Shown: positions 23,601 to 36,479, counted from the first letter of the stretch. The stretch is 64,000 nt of DNA from Erythrocercus mccallii (GCA_013397435.1 VZRG01001685.1:62001-126000); one strand, 5' to 3'. Program-made: numbers and translations. The notes: generated by a model not told the origin, from the sequence alone.

Positions 23601-26105
23601 CTTTGCAAGTCCTTCAGTGTGCTCCTTGGAGAACCTGAATGCTTTGTAAAGCCTCTTGTCCGCAAAGCTCACAGTCTAACCTGCAATTTCATTCCATCAT
23701 ACACAACGAATACGGTGACTGGTCAGCTTCAAGATTACAGATTCTCAGAGATGATTGGAACAACAGCATAAAACTGGTAGTAACTTCATGATCAAGGAAA
23801 CTTTCCATAAGCTTGGAGAAGCAGAGTTCAGTTGTGCTACCATCAAATGTCAAGTTAAATATTACTTTGATTTCTGAAGGCAGTAATTGGTTCCAACTCT
23901 TAGCCCTGCAAAGCTGCCCAGTCCTAGCACCACCCTTGTCATGTGTGCTGTTGTGACCAGTGGTGTTTCAGAGAAGATGGCTTGAACCAGCAGAACTTGC
24001 AGGAGGGACCATACTTCAGTATCTGGGAGTGGTTTTCAGCATCCTGAGTGAAGCAGCTCATTCAATACAAAGCCTTAGATCTCAAGGGCAGAGAAGTCAA
24101 GGGGAAGATCTCACTGACTACAGCTGGATTAGGATCACATCTGTCATCATCACTGCCTCTGGTGATTTTGTGTATCAGCTGACTCCAGAATAATGTTCTA
24201 GTTACATGTGATGCAGGGTGCCAGGAGGAAAGCCCTGTTCAGGGGCTATAGGAAATCAAAGGACCTTCTTCAGCAGAACTGCAAGAATAACTCAGCAACA
24301 GAGAGTCACACATTACTCAGTATGATAAAGGCCAAATTCCTCCATGTCTGCACTTAATATCCATAACTGGGGAACAGTGGAAGTCCTTGTAAACACATAG
24401 GAACTTCCTGTAGGGTAACTAAAATGAATTATAAAGAATATTTATTTTTGCAAAATGTCAGGGGTTATCATCAGTTCATCCAGCCTCCTTGTATCCCACA
24501 AAGAACTTTGAATTGTGAATTTCTTTCCCAACTCTCTCTCCATCCCATCCATCACCTTAAGCTTATACTTCCTAGGTTACTTTCTTGGTGTTACTAGGAC
24601 ATTAATTATCTTCATACTGTATTTCATGCTACTCCCTTAATGAAGGCTAATCCTATTTTAAAATATGATCCACCCACTAAATTCAGCTACTGGATTTTTA
24701 TCCTACTTTTTTTTTTTATCTTTACCTGTTTCCCAGCCTTTCACAAAGCCTTTAAGTATTATGAGATCCAGGAAAATGAAATCATTCTTTATGGATCAGA
24801 TTTTCCTGTCAACTTTGGGAAATAATAGTATAGGGTATTACTAAATTGCTGGACTTCTAAAAAAGTATTATAACCCACCATCTTTACATGTTAGGATTTT
24901 GTTGGTTTTTTCAGCCAGTGTTTCAGAAGAGCATTTCTTTACTTGACTTTGTTTCTTAGACTAAAAACATCCTGATGAAGAAGAAATTAAGGAAATGCTC
25001 ATATAGGTATGTTCCCCAAATTGTTATGCAAAGTTAAATGCACACTGGTAAATATAAATCACTTTACTTTGGGGGGAGATGTAGTCATAGATAAATAAAA
25101 GGGAATACTCAGATAATATTTCCACAGTAATGAACAATGGTTGTGTGTTTGCATAGCTGTACTCAGACAAGAAGATTTCCTTTGTTGAGAAACTGCCACC
25201 CATGTAAGACAAATTTGCTCAAGTCTGTGCTAAACTGTCTGCTTTGACTGACTGGATGAAACAGATCCAGAGTGATTAGAGATGAGTAAGAATAGGGACA
25301 ATGGTCAACTGTTATATAAAAATCCATCAGATACCTGTTCCAGAAAAACAGGAGAGAAGGAAACGTGATCTATTGTAGCTTGAGGATCCTGCATTTTTCC
25401 TGAGGGAACATTTCCCCAAAGCCTAAGTAGTTAAAATGCACTACATTTTGTTTGCTTCACAGTGGCTACTTACGTGACAGGTCTCAGGGTTAAAGTACCA
25501 TAAATCATATTTTTATTTTGTCAGGATGTTTAAAAATCTGATATAAACAGGCTCCTGACAAAAATGTTACACTACTGGAATGGCCAGGAGTCATTGATTT
25601 TATGTTTACAGATTCTCTTCCCCAGATTCAAAACAATCCAATTTACAGCCAAATAAGAGTTGTCATGGAAGCAATTTCACACTTTGAAAGCCACTTCTAT
25701 CAATGGCTTAACAGGGACAGATGAGCTAGCTAAGGAGAACTGAGATGCTCATTCCTCATGATAATAATGCCAATTTTATTTAGAATTATTTCTCCAAATA
25801 TTTATATAAAACCATTAACCTAAAGGCTAAGGTGCCTCTTACTTCAAATCAGTCTCAATTTTTGCTGGAGCTGTCCCAGGACCACTATGGAGCAGAACTA
25901 GCAAGTCCACAAAGACAGGGAAGGTAAAACAGCAAAACCCTGATTACATAGCAGCTGAAAACTGTACCCAAAGTATCTCTCTTTATCTAACAAGCACGAT
26001 CCTATTTTCTATTGAAGTTCATAGAAGGTAGCAATACAAAAGAAAAGGTACTCTAAGATCTGCTGTAACAGCTGTTACCCTAAGGCTATGTGAAGTGAAC
26101 AGGTT
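17611..26105. other. Gene-free spacer
   Basis: AT-rich unique sequence with no convincing exon, RNA gene or repeat family. The largest ORF is on the minus strand at 22163-22561 (132 codons) and shows no domain or composition of a known protein. A C-rich run lies near 21380-21403. Confidence 0.5.
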
Positions 26106-26180
26106 ATGAATGGGCTGAAAGAATGGGTGAAATAAATGTGTGAATGAGTTAATGAATGAGTTGAAATGAATGGGTTAAAA
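26106..26180. repeat. Degenerate GAATGRGTT-type tandem repeat
   Basis: Variants of gaatgggtt/gaatgagtt recur about seven times with irregular spacing (gaatgggctg, gaatgggtga, gaatgagtta, gaatgagttg, gaatgggtta). This looks like an old minisatellite. Confidence 0.6.
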
Positions 26181-29100
26181 CTTCGAGTCCTACAGATGTT
26201 AAGGAGTGCATAGAGTTGTACAAGACCTGAAGAGGTTAAATTTCAGGATGATAATGTAATTTGCAGATTTAATTCAAAACTATGGAGGGGATGTTGATTT
26301 GGCTGAAGGGCTGTGCAGTTTGCCTGAGGGGTAAGGCCACTGTGCCTGTGTATGTGTGTGTGTACTTTGCACTGAGGGAAAATGGGACAAACAAAATCTA
26401 AGCAATAAATTGATTTTAAAGATCTGGCAAAAAATATGATGACCTTGATCATGTACAAAAAAATCACATTTAGGAAATTACCAAATGCCTATGCATTCCC
26501 ACTGGGGCTCTCAGAAACACAGTAACTGTGCAAGAAGGTTTTCCTTGAGTTTCCAACATGAAAACATAGGTTTTTTTATTACAGCAAATAGCAAATTTAT
26601 ATGAAACCAATAAAAAAGTTTCAGAACCTATCTCAAACATAGCAAGATTACAGAGGAAAAAGATAAAGCATTTACAGCAAGTTATGTGCCTCAATGGTGC
26701 CTTATCAGGTTATGAGAATACCAAAGATCACACAAGTAACAGTTATGAGAGTAATAAAGTCTGTACAATATTAGGCTTTAGCAATATTGACACTTGCAGG
26801 GAAGCAGAAGGTAAGCTGTGTTAAATAAATCTTAATAAATCCCAATAAATAAGCACTGTTTGCTTGCCATAAAATCAAATCACTAACACAGCTGTCCATG
26901 TAGAATATTATCCACATGTTTTCATATAAAGAAGACTTGTATCGTCATCCTTCAGTTTTCCTTGACAAATGGACAGGGTCCCTCTTCAGCAATTTCTCTT
27001 TTGTCAACATCCTCTGAACCATGAATGTTTATAAGCAACACAGCTGACAAGTTTTGCTGCTGGGACAGTAACAGAAAAACTAAACCAGATATCCAACATC
27101 CAGGTAGAATTAAATTGAATCCCTTGATGTGGTAAAATGACAAAAAGTTTTTTTTCTTAGTTTTCAGTTTATGTGTTATAGTACTATAGTTTCAATTTAT
27201 TTAAATGCCCTAAAATGCAAGCATACAAACATACATATATCTCACTCTTAGTATTAAATATACTTCCTATATTTTATATATTTCTCCATAACATAAAACA
27301 TAACCAAAAATTAATATGTTAGAGCTACTCAAAGTGGCTCTAGCTTGCACTAGTTATAATTGCATTATAATGTTTACATTAGTTATAAAAAACAATGCTT
27401 CAGCAAGGGAAAAACACCAGCTTAGAGCCACAAAATGTGTGCATATCATCTTTGAACATATCATCCAAAAAGTACAACTGTTTTAATTTAATATTTGTAT
27501 TGTCCCTTGATTTGTTTAAATCTCCCTAACATTCATACAATTGAATCGGTAGAGCTTATGTGGGTTAACCTGTAGGTCTATCTTACATACACTGAAGAGA
27601 ACTAGACTTGGTAGCTATGGGGATCATATGGATTTCCATGGAAACCAGAGGAGAAGTCAGAGAGGGTCTATATAAAACACTGAATGTTTTCCTGCAGTGT
27701 CTCATCAGACAGGTAACTCTCCAGCTGCTGGCTGCAACAAGACAAGGAAGAGCTCAAGTCATAAAATAAACCAGATCGGCGTTTTAGTCACTTTGGAAGT
27801 GGAAGCTTTTAGTTTCATTTGGCATATTGCACTGACAGGTACATGAACAAAATAAACAGACAAAAACTACCCAGAGTCAAAAATCAGAAATAAACACTCA
27901 TGGCTATGATGTAGGTTAAGACAAACAAACAACAAAAAATCACCCCAAACAAATCCCCAAGTGCTCTCAATGCCATTCATGTGAGGACACCCAACAAAAT
28001 TCCTGGTTTTTAGTCATTGTCCAGAAAGAAAAAAAGATTGACTTACCTCATGTAGGTGTTTTCTCATTGCACGTGAAATCACAAATTTCTTGTCTTGCTG
28101 CTCCTCTCTGGATGAAAATTACTGAAGGGAAGTGGCAATTTAGATAGTGATTTTGAGTGTCTTCTAACATTAAAAATGTACATAATCCCTTCTTGTACTA
28201 AAACATCATATTCATAGTTTTTCTGTATAGTAAGAGATTGAGATAGTTCCTTGTGCAAAATCTCTGTCTGTATGAAGAGAAAACCAAATTTGTGAGTAAA
28301 TGCACTTGTACACATACATAAGTGAATATAAATATAGATGGCTTAATGTTCTCTCACTGGTCTTTGACTTGTCTGCTCTGCTCAGTCTTCTTTTTTTTCT
28401 ATAAAATACATGTATTTTAGCATATCACTTCTTTTTTTTCTCGAGTCTCTGTTACTCAAAAGGAGTAAGGACTATGAAGTAGTTAATTAAAATAAGATAA
28501 AAGAGTATAACTTATTCAGTCAAAGATTCAGAGGGTGATATGACATTTCTTTGTATACAAAGAAAAGATTTGAATTGGAATTGGGGTGATATGGGTGTGA
28601 TTGAGCAAAGCTGATGTACACAGAAAAGCCCACATCCCATTATTTTCTGTATCCTTTGCTGTGATCCTCATTATTAAGACATCTTTAAAGAGATAGGCTC
28701 TGTCTAGATTGGGTTTTTTATATTTTCCTGATTTATGACATCCAGGCGAGTTTCCTCTAGGAAAGCAGTATTTCAGATTTGTGTCTTTAATGGGATATCC
28801 ATTCCAGAGGCAAGATAAATGTTTTTAGGAAATAAAATACAGCAGGACACAGTGACTTTTGGAATTTACGCTATCTCCCTTATGCAGCAGTAGTGACAAG
28901 CAGACATCTGCTCCAACATTTACACAAGGTCTTCTGCCAGCATAGCACACTTTATTTTATTAACAGCTCCAAAATGACTTTAGAGCTTTATCCTGCTATC
29001 ACTGCATTGAATGGAAAGTTGGGATTTTTGTGTGATCTTTCAACATCAGCTATGTTTGCTTTAAGACAGGGACCAGAGGACTCTGAGGCTTGTCATGAAA

Positions 29101-30065
29101 TAGTGATGCCAAGCCTGACTTTAAGTATGTATTCTCTGAAATGAGGAAATTTTATGCAAGTGGAACCTATTTCCTGTTTTCTAGATAGATTTCTGATAGG
29201 TTCACTGTACTCTGATTGATTTGTCTTTTTTTAATGTATAGTAGCTTACCTGTAGCAAACTGGCTAGCCCCTACAAATCATTTTCTACATGTTCTTGGAA
29301 AGGTATCAAGTCCAGAAAGAAGGTTAATTAACCTTTGCGGTCAAGCTGATAAAGCACAAAACTTATTTGCAGCAGTTACACTGGCTAAATATGGATGGTT
29401 AATCTTGATGAGGACATCAGATGTCAATATGTCCTTTAAGCTTTCACTTCCCTCTAAATATATTTTTGGCTGTGATATCTCCCCTGCTATGAAATTTTAG
29501 ATAGATGGAAAATCCTGAGAGGTTTCTGAGGCATGCAGTTTGAATCTCTGCATATTTCTGCCAAAGGAATGAGAAATTATCTGATGTGCTGCTCTGGCCT
29601 CATTTTGCTGTTGGAATGATGACGTTACTGGCATACGTGTACTGGTGAATTCTCTTAGGAATCCTTTTGGAGGAAAGGCATTATCCAAATGTAAATTTTA
29701 ACTTTTAGCAGTATCACTTGTAACTTTGAAATAGGAATTGCATGAGCAGATGTTTGAGCAGCCTGGCTAATTCTCTTTGAAAGGCACGGCATAAGGTGAC
29801 AGTGTCGCAGGCCTGGTTTGAGTCTAGAACAAAAGGACTTCAGGGAAGCCAGGAGTTAAAAGCAAGGGATACTGGAAAACCCAGGCAAGATCTGTGAGTG
29901 TCACTATCGGCTCCCCCCCTCTTCTTAAGGAAAAAAAAAAGGGACATCATGAAAGAAACTCTGTTGTTTTCTTTTAAAGCCTAGCACATTCCCAAGGAGT
30001 CTCGAGTCTTCCCTTCATCAGTTTTGTTTATAGTTTTAAATTTTTCATATACCTCCACAGCCTTC

Positions 30066-30113
30066 TTGGTTACATAGCTTCCAGCAGCATTTTTGGTTAC
30101 ATAGCTTCCAGCA
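30066..30113. repeat. Tandem duplication, period 27 bp
   Basis: The 21-base string ttggttacatagcttccagc+a occurs identically at 30066 and 30093, separated by six bases. The perfect match suggests a recent event. Confidence 0.8.
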
Positions 30114-30464
30114 CATTTCCATCAACTCCAGGAGCTGCTGCTCACCAATTTCTCTCATTTTGCACCACTGAGAACAGGATGCTGCTTCTTCTGCCATGTT
30201 TGAAAACACCTGAGTTTTCCTAGAGCTGGGTCTTTTTACTACATTCTTTAAGGATGCATGCACTGATTTATGAACACAAGACTCCAAACAATCTGTGTGC
30301 CAGAACTGTTCAGTCCCATTTTGGAAGTAGATTAGAACCTGACTTCAATGTTCAGCCTTTCTTCAATTGTCAAAGAATGAAGATCACTTAGAAGTCATCT
30401 CTGCTGATGTTCAGAGCTGGTTTGTTTTGCCTTCTACCAGCCACCCTCCCACCTTTACATCCAA

Positions 30465-30515
30465 TCCTGTATCCTGTATCCTGTATTCTGTATCCCATAT
30501 CTGTCCTGTGTCCTG
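30465..30515. repeat. Short (TCCTGTA)n tandem repeat, degenerate on the right
   Basis: Copies tcctgta, tcctgta and tcctgta are followed by ttctgta and then weaker forms (tcccata, tctgtcc, tgtgtcctg). Confidence 0.65.
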
Positions 30516-32743
30516 CACTGAAATGTACATCCATGCCTTTTTAAAGTCAGCACCAAGGATTCCTGACAAAGGCCAGGTGATACCAAAGGGGCCTCTCCTC
30601 CTTGACATCTCATATCTGTACCTGTGAGGAACATTTCTGCAGACACTTGATTCTCCTTCAGACATCTCTCCACTCCATATGGAATGTGAGAGATGGTATG
30701 CTGAGAGGTCAGGAGCCAGGAACAAGGAATTGTGCAAATCCTGTCCGCCAGCTTTCTGTGTTAAGTTGTGCACGTGTGCTGACTCCAGTGACACAGACAC
30801 TGGCTGGAAAGTCAGCAGCAGATGGGTCAGTCTGGGACCCAGGGGTGACCAGATCTCCCACCATGGTCAGGCTGCACTGCTGTGTGAGGTCAAGTAAAAA
30901 ACCACAGGGCTGAGATGAAAGGCAGATAGGGGCCCAAGGCTGACATTAAGGACAGTGTAACTTCGACTACAGCTGCAGCTTTACTCACATAGCAGAACTA
31001 TGCAAAACTGTAAGGGCACACGTACACAGATTCTTCACTGAATGCTTTCAGTGGGTCACCCCAGTATTTGCAGTGATTTAGCTTTAGGCAAAGCAGCAAG
31101 GTGCTGTCTTCCTCCAGAAAAGTTTTCCCAGGTAATAACCTGTACTGTTGACACAGAGAGGAAAAAAATGGTAGTTTTTCACTTCCCTTGATCTTGCTAA
31201 TTTATAATGTTAGACAGCTAGGGTAAAAATGAACCAGAAAGAGAATGAACTACAGAAAAAAAGTATCTGCTATCTAACCTGCATTGTTCTCTGCATTTCC
31301 AGCACAGACACCTCCCCAGTAATAACACTCTCTCACATTGATTCAAGGCCTTTCACGGGCTCAGACTTCACAAGCTGTTTTAGGAAGCCAGTGTGGAGAG
31401 GTGATTTCCCTTTATAGGCAAGGCAGAGCACAGAGAAACACTGCAGAACAGAGGATAACTGTTGCACTCTATTTAGCTGACAATTTAAAGCAAGATTTCT
31501 AGCCATGAAAATTCCTCCAAGCTGTAAGCAGACCACCATAGGATTAGTGGATCTTCTCCTTTATTGAATTTACCTCTGATGGTCAATTTTTATCCATACA
31601 ATTATTCTTTCAGAAAAAGGCCATCTACTAGTTTTATATATGATGGTTGGGAAACAATGGCCTAATGCTGAGATAAAAGGTGAATGAGTTACCTACTGAA
31701 TTGTTTATGCCACACATTAAGGGTGTCTGAAAGGTGCCATTCACATGCAAAATCGCTGAAATTCTGCTACAAGTCTGTATCCAGCAAAAGGAAGTACAGG
31801 AAGCACAGATGCTGTACTCACTCACTGGCATTGGAAACTAATGAAGGAAAACATCAGAAATCTTTGCTAAATTCAAGGCTTGCTCTCAAGACTCTGTACC
31901 TGCAGAATCCCTTCAAAAACCTTGTGGGTTTAAAGTTATAGTGGCTCAGTTTTAAAACACAGTGAGGTGGAGTGTTTCCACTGATTTCATTGACATTTTT
32001 ATCAAGATGACCACCATGACTGAGATTTTGCTGTGTTTTCCATTGGAACAAATGAGAAAGTGATTTTGTACACACACTGCAGACTTTTCAGTGGATGTGA
32101 GCCAGTGGTCATTTCTGTCTTGCTTGTCCGATTTTTGATAGTTTAAAAGTCAAAACTCCTGGTATCTTTAGCTCCTGCTTTAAAAAAAAACAAACCAGCT
32201 ACGTGGCAAATTATTCTAAGAGTTTGCAGTAATGTTCCCAATTTTTAAAGTACCACTGCCATAATAAAAGTATACCTAGGAATGTAGAGATAATCTTGAA
32301 GATAACAGATATTATCCCACTATATTAAGTAATTAAACCTTAGAGACTCCGGAAGAAAAAAGAGCAATGTATTCAAAACTACCTTTTAAAGACCTTTTCC
32401 TAATCTCTATTACTGGCATTCATTTTTACCAACACACACTGCCTTATAATCTCTATGAATATTTACTGAGGCCTTGCTGCTGGTTCACTGTTTTTACCTA
32501 GACAACAAGATTCATGGAAACATTGACAAATCATAATCTAATCACAGATGAGATACTGTAAACGAGCTTTACGTGACTGTACTGGAGTGGCTCAACAGGT
32601 TTTGATACGTGCTGGTACACCTCTGAGTTCTTTATGGGGACATCCCATTAGATTTGCATCCACGAGTGCAATCTTTTATTGGCTTGAGAACTTCTACAAC
32701 AACCAGTTCCTACTTCACCTCAGCAAATTGTTCTTATAATTGT

Positions 32744-32780
32744 TCTATCTGTCTATCTATCTATCATCTATCTATCTATC

Positions 32781-32820
<40 letters not shown>

Positions 32821-32858
32821 CTATCTATCTCTATCTATCTATCTATCTATCTATCTAT
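32744..32858. repeat. Interrupted (TATC)n tetranucleotide microsatellite
   Basis: About 115 bp of tatc units with interruptions (a dropped base giving 'atcatc' twice, and 'ctctatc' twice). It translates to repetitive Ile-Tyr-Leu-Ser in overlapping ORFs, which are not genes. Confidence 0.97.
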
Positions 32859-33000
32859 TCACATCAATTTGGAAGATCCTTTATTGTCTGGGGGTTTTTT
32901 GTTTGTTTGTTTTTATTTCTCAGACAGAAGTAATTGGATGCAACCTTATATATATAACCTTATGTATTAAGATGCTCAGTAAAGAAAGTATATATTGCAT

Positions 33001-33164
33001 TGTAACCAGAACTAAGCAGCTTCGGGGCTTCAGAGCTTCAGGCTTGCCTATAGCTGTGGCTGACAGCTTGGGCTTGGCTCTGTCACCCACGACCCAGGAC
33101 TGCTGCAACATCGTCTATGCAATAAATAGCATTTTGGAAAGAGCGCCTGTTGCCTCGCATCTCT
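33001..33164 (+). mobile_element. Possible LTR-like segment with AATAAATA
   Basis: A moderately GC-rich block contrasts with its AT-rich surroundings. It contains 'ctatgcaataaatagcatt' at about 33115-33133, similar in look to the polyadenylation region of avian retroviral LTRs. No clear TG start or internal sequence is seen. It runs directly into a CR1-type tail. The nature of the block is uncertain. Confidence 0.3.
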
Positions 33165-33223
33165 CTTGCCTGGCACTTACAGATTATCTTTGTGGGTCCC
33201 TCCCAACTCAGAATATTCTGTTA
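33165..33223 (+). mobile_element. Short CR1-type 3' tail
   Basis: The string 'gattatctttgtgggtccc', then 'tcccaactcagaatattctg' and 'ttattctgtg', matches the last 50 or so bases of CR1 and of SINEs that borrow its tail. The sequence upstream is not ordinary CR1 3' UTR. Confidence 0.65.
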
Positions 33224-35061
33224 TTCTGTGTAACAATGCTCCAGCTTTGTATTTATTCTACCTTCTCTTTGCACAGACTCCCTAGCTTAGACAGAGGGGT
33301 TACTTTACAGGGAACTCTTTATTGAAGGACTGGCCAATTGCTTTTTTAACAAGAGACAAAAGATGCAATAGAAAAAAAAAAGGAATTATAATCTCTAACA
33401 CTTTAAACCTTCCTTTTCCAGGATTTCGAAGGCTGACAATAAATGTGTTAAAGCCTCTGAGTTATGCACCTGGATTGACTTCACAGAATCACCACCCAGG
33501 TTTTTCTCCTTGTTTACATGTGAAGTTTTTAGGACAGCTTCTTCAAGTCAGGAAGGCAAAGTCTCCAGAGTGGTGCTGCTGCAACCATCCCAAGCTGGTG
33601 CAGCCCAAAGAAGGCTCTGCAAGGTCTTTATTGTTGCATAATTGAATGTTGTCAGAGCTGGCCCTGCCACCCAGCATTGCTACAGCCCAGGATTACACGT
33701 CGCTGTGCAGGAGCCAAACACTTACTAATTGAATTCTCAGAGTGTGGGCACTCTCATTTGAACTTGCAGTTGTAAAAATAGCATTGCAGAAAGAAGTTTT
33801 CCGATTGTCTTATATTGAAAAACTTTTCAGTTTAACATTAAGCAGAATCCTCTCGTAACCAAAAACTCTTACACAAAAATAACAAACTCACATCTATGTG
33901 TACACAGATACTTTGGGAATTTCAACACCACGGAAACCAAGCTTTTCAAAGGTGTTCCTGGCATTTTTATTTCTGATTAGATTTCAAAACTTCAGCTCCT
34001 TGTTCTATTTTTTTTGCTTTACATTTTACAATTTCTCTGGGAATGCAAAATCCAACTTTTAAGCAGCTTAAAAAAATCACTCATTTTAAAAGCAAAAAAA
34101 GAAGGAATGGACAGGCAGCCATTGAACAATTTCCTCCTAGGGATTTGCTAAAGAAAAGTGTATCTGATATTCTGACAAAATTCAAACAGAGCACAGCTAA
34201 TTTCTTCCTCCTCCATGTTAAAAAAACCTGTCCCAATTCCCTTCATGCTAGTCAAAGCTCAAGAAATTAATTTATCTACAGAAACAACTGTGCTGGCAAA
34301 ACTAATGGCAGCTGAGGACTCTCAGAAGAGATGTGTTGATTATGTAATCCTCATCCGTCTCCAGAAAGGCTTTCATTATTGACTAAGTCCATACATTTAT
34401 TTATTCACCTCTACACTACACTCAATATTCAAGATGAATCTGAGCATTTTAACATCCAGCCCTAACAGGTGCTGCATGAGGGAGAAGTATTACAGCTATA
34501 GATGCGTTAACTCTAACCCTACAAACCCCTCATTTTTCAGAGGCAAAGCTAACTGGGAATTACACAAAACTGCTCCACTTCTTTAATGCAGGAGGACTAG
34601 GGATCAAACACACTGGGACTGTGCAGAGTTACCGGCATCATGCTGTCAACTGCTTTGTGATTTTATATCACTTACGTAGCTGCATGTGGCTGCAGCTCCA
34701 CAGAAGGTACCTTGAAAGAGCTTGTTGTGGGCAACAGAATCCCGATGTATCAACTGAAAATAGTAAAAGTCTTTAAATAAAACAAGGTACACACAAACAA
34801 ACTGCAGATGTAGAGCACCAGGGAGAACGAAGGACTAAACTGAGGGAACTGCTATTTCCAGAGTTCTGCAGCCTCACGTGAAGATGAGAACAGTTTTCAT
34901 TCCAAATCTGGTTATAAACACAAGGAGGTGAAGTTTCAGCTGGCTGGAACAAAACTGGCAAGCAAAGGGTTGGTGTTTTGGACAATGAGGAATGGAGGTT
35001 ACATGTTTGTTATTTCAACAGGCTGGCAAGTGATGGCAAGAGGAAGGGATCAGAGACAATG
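33224..35061. other. Gene-free spacer
   Basis: No coding exon or repeat family is recognised. ORFs at 33322-33645 and 34043-34270 lack protein-like features. Confidence 0.5.
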
Positions 35062-35826
35062 GCGCAGAATCCCAGACTTGTTTGGGTTGGGAGGGACCTT
35101 AAAGGTCATCCAGTCCCATCCCTTGCCATGGGCAGGGACACTTTCCACTGTCCCAGGGTGCTTCAAGCCCCATCCAACCTTGGACACTTCCAGGGATTCA
35201 GGGGCAGCCACAGCTGCATGCCCAGCTTTCCTGAACGCCTTCGTTTCTAAGGGCTGCTTCCCAAGGAACTCTCTGAAGAAGTCTCCTAAACAAGCCAAAG
35301 TCTGCCCTCCAGAAGTCCAGTGTAAGAGTCTTATTGGTGTTCCTCCTGATGTCACCAAATATTGAGAACTCTATCATTTCACGATCACTGTGCCCCAAGA
35401 GGCCTCCAGCCACCACATCTCCCACCAGCCCATCTCTATTTGCAAACAACTGGTCTAACATAGGCCCTCCCCTGGTGGGCTCACCCACCAGCTGCAACAA
35501 AAAGTTGTCCTCCATGCACTCTAAAAATTTCCTGGACTGCCTCTTTTCTGCTGTATTAAGTTCCCAGCAGATGTCTGGCAGGTTGAAGTCACCTACAAGA
35601 ACAAAGGCTGATGATCCTGAAACATTCTCCAGCTGCGTGTAGAACAAGTTGTCCACCTCTTCCTCCTGGTTGGGTGGACAGTAACAGACCCCCAGCAGGA
35701 TGTCAGCCTTGTTGGCTTTCCCCTTAATTCTTACCCATAGGCATTCAACTCCATCTTCATTGGTTTCAATACCTATGGTGTCAAACGCCTTCTTAATATA
35801 AAGGGCCACCCCTCCACCTTTAAAGT
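35062..35826 (-). mobile_element. CR1 LINE, minus orientation: endonuclease domain joined directly to 3' UTR (internally deleted)
   Basis: On the minus strand an open frame from about 35825 to 35198 encodes the CR1 ORF2 apurinic-type endonuclease domain. Visible are KGGGVALYIKK, ILLGVCYCPPNQEEE, FVLVGDFNLPDICWE (catalytic GDFN motif), GEPTRGGPMLDQLF and GHSDREMIEF. The last corresponds to the S-D-H catalytic motif, but His is replaced by Arg (codon CGT). After VPWEAALRNEGVQESW at about 35222 the sequence changes abruptly into CR1 3' UTR, which continues to the tail at about 35062. The whole reverse-transcriptase region (about 2 kb in a full element) is missing. The element is dead, yet the endonuclease frame is still open, so it may be fairly young. 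Confidence 0.9.
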
Positions 35827-36404
35827 GTTTTCTGGGTTTGGGTGGTTCTAGAGTTTACAAGAACAAATTTCTTATAAGCTGTGAAATCTAATCACTGTTG
35901 GAGAGTTTGTGATGAATTTTAACATCTAAATTTGTTGATTTCGTAATTTGCTGACTTCCAGCAACTTCTGTGCGTCAAAAAAATCCCCCAGCTTTCCTCA
36001 TCCACCACTTTTGCCAAGGAAAGGATGAGATCCAGTGCCTGAGGTTGTACCTAGGTGTGATCCAGCCACTTAGGACCAACAGAGTAGCCTAGGAACACCC
36101 AGTTAGGAGTTGGATAATCCAGAAGGTGCCTTCCTTGGGTGTGTTATGGACTGGGTCACTGAAAATCCAGTGCCTTGGTGCTTCTCTGGGGAGCTGGAGC
36201 CGGGGAATCCGGAGCCACAGGGGCTCGGTGATGCTGCTGATGCCTCAGTCCTGACCCAGCTGAGGTGCTGGAGAGCGAGCAGTCCTTATGGAATGGAGCT
36301 TTCCATGGAGAGCTGCTGGAACATCAGGCAGACCCTGCTCACTGGGGTGAATTTTGGTGATTTGTGGTCATTGGCACCTGCAAGGGGCCACTGGCTGAGG
36401 AAAA
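35827..36404. other. Unassigned, GC-richer on the right
   Basis: There is no recognised gene. The part from about 36110 is GC-richer than its surroundings and leads into a CR1-type tail. It may belong to the same element as that tail. Confidence 0.4.
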
Positions 36405-36479
36405 AAGTGAGGGAATCAGGAGGTGGACTTGGATGATCCCTGTGTGTCTTTTCCAGCTCAGGATATTCTGTGATTCTCA
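36405..36479 (+). mobile_element. CR1-type 3' tail
   Basis: The string 'ggacttggatgatccctgtg', then 'ttccagctcaggatattctg' and 'tgattctc', is a clear CR1 terminal sequence in plus orientation. The 300 bases upstream do not look like a standard CR1 3' UTR. Confidence 0.7.

Larger units (their letters stand above)
26181..32743. other. Gene-free spacer
   Basis: No gene is recognised. It contains a 27-bp-period duplication at 30066-30113 and a TCCTGTA repeat at 30465-30495. Otherwise it is AT-rich unique sequence, including very AT-rich stretches around 27180-27400. Confidence 0.5.

Noticed and set aside
30411..30800. 129-codon minus-strand ORF with overlapping + strand ORFs
   Set aside because: It overlaps a TCCTGTA tandem repeat and other ORFs in several frames. 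No domain is visible.
32654..33325. 223-codon + strand ORF
   Set aside because: It runs through the TATC microsatellite, which gives Ile-Tyr-Leu-Ser repeats, and then through a repeat-derived block.
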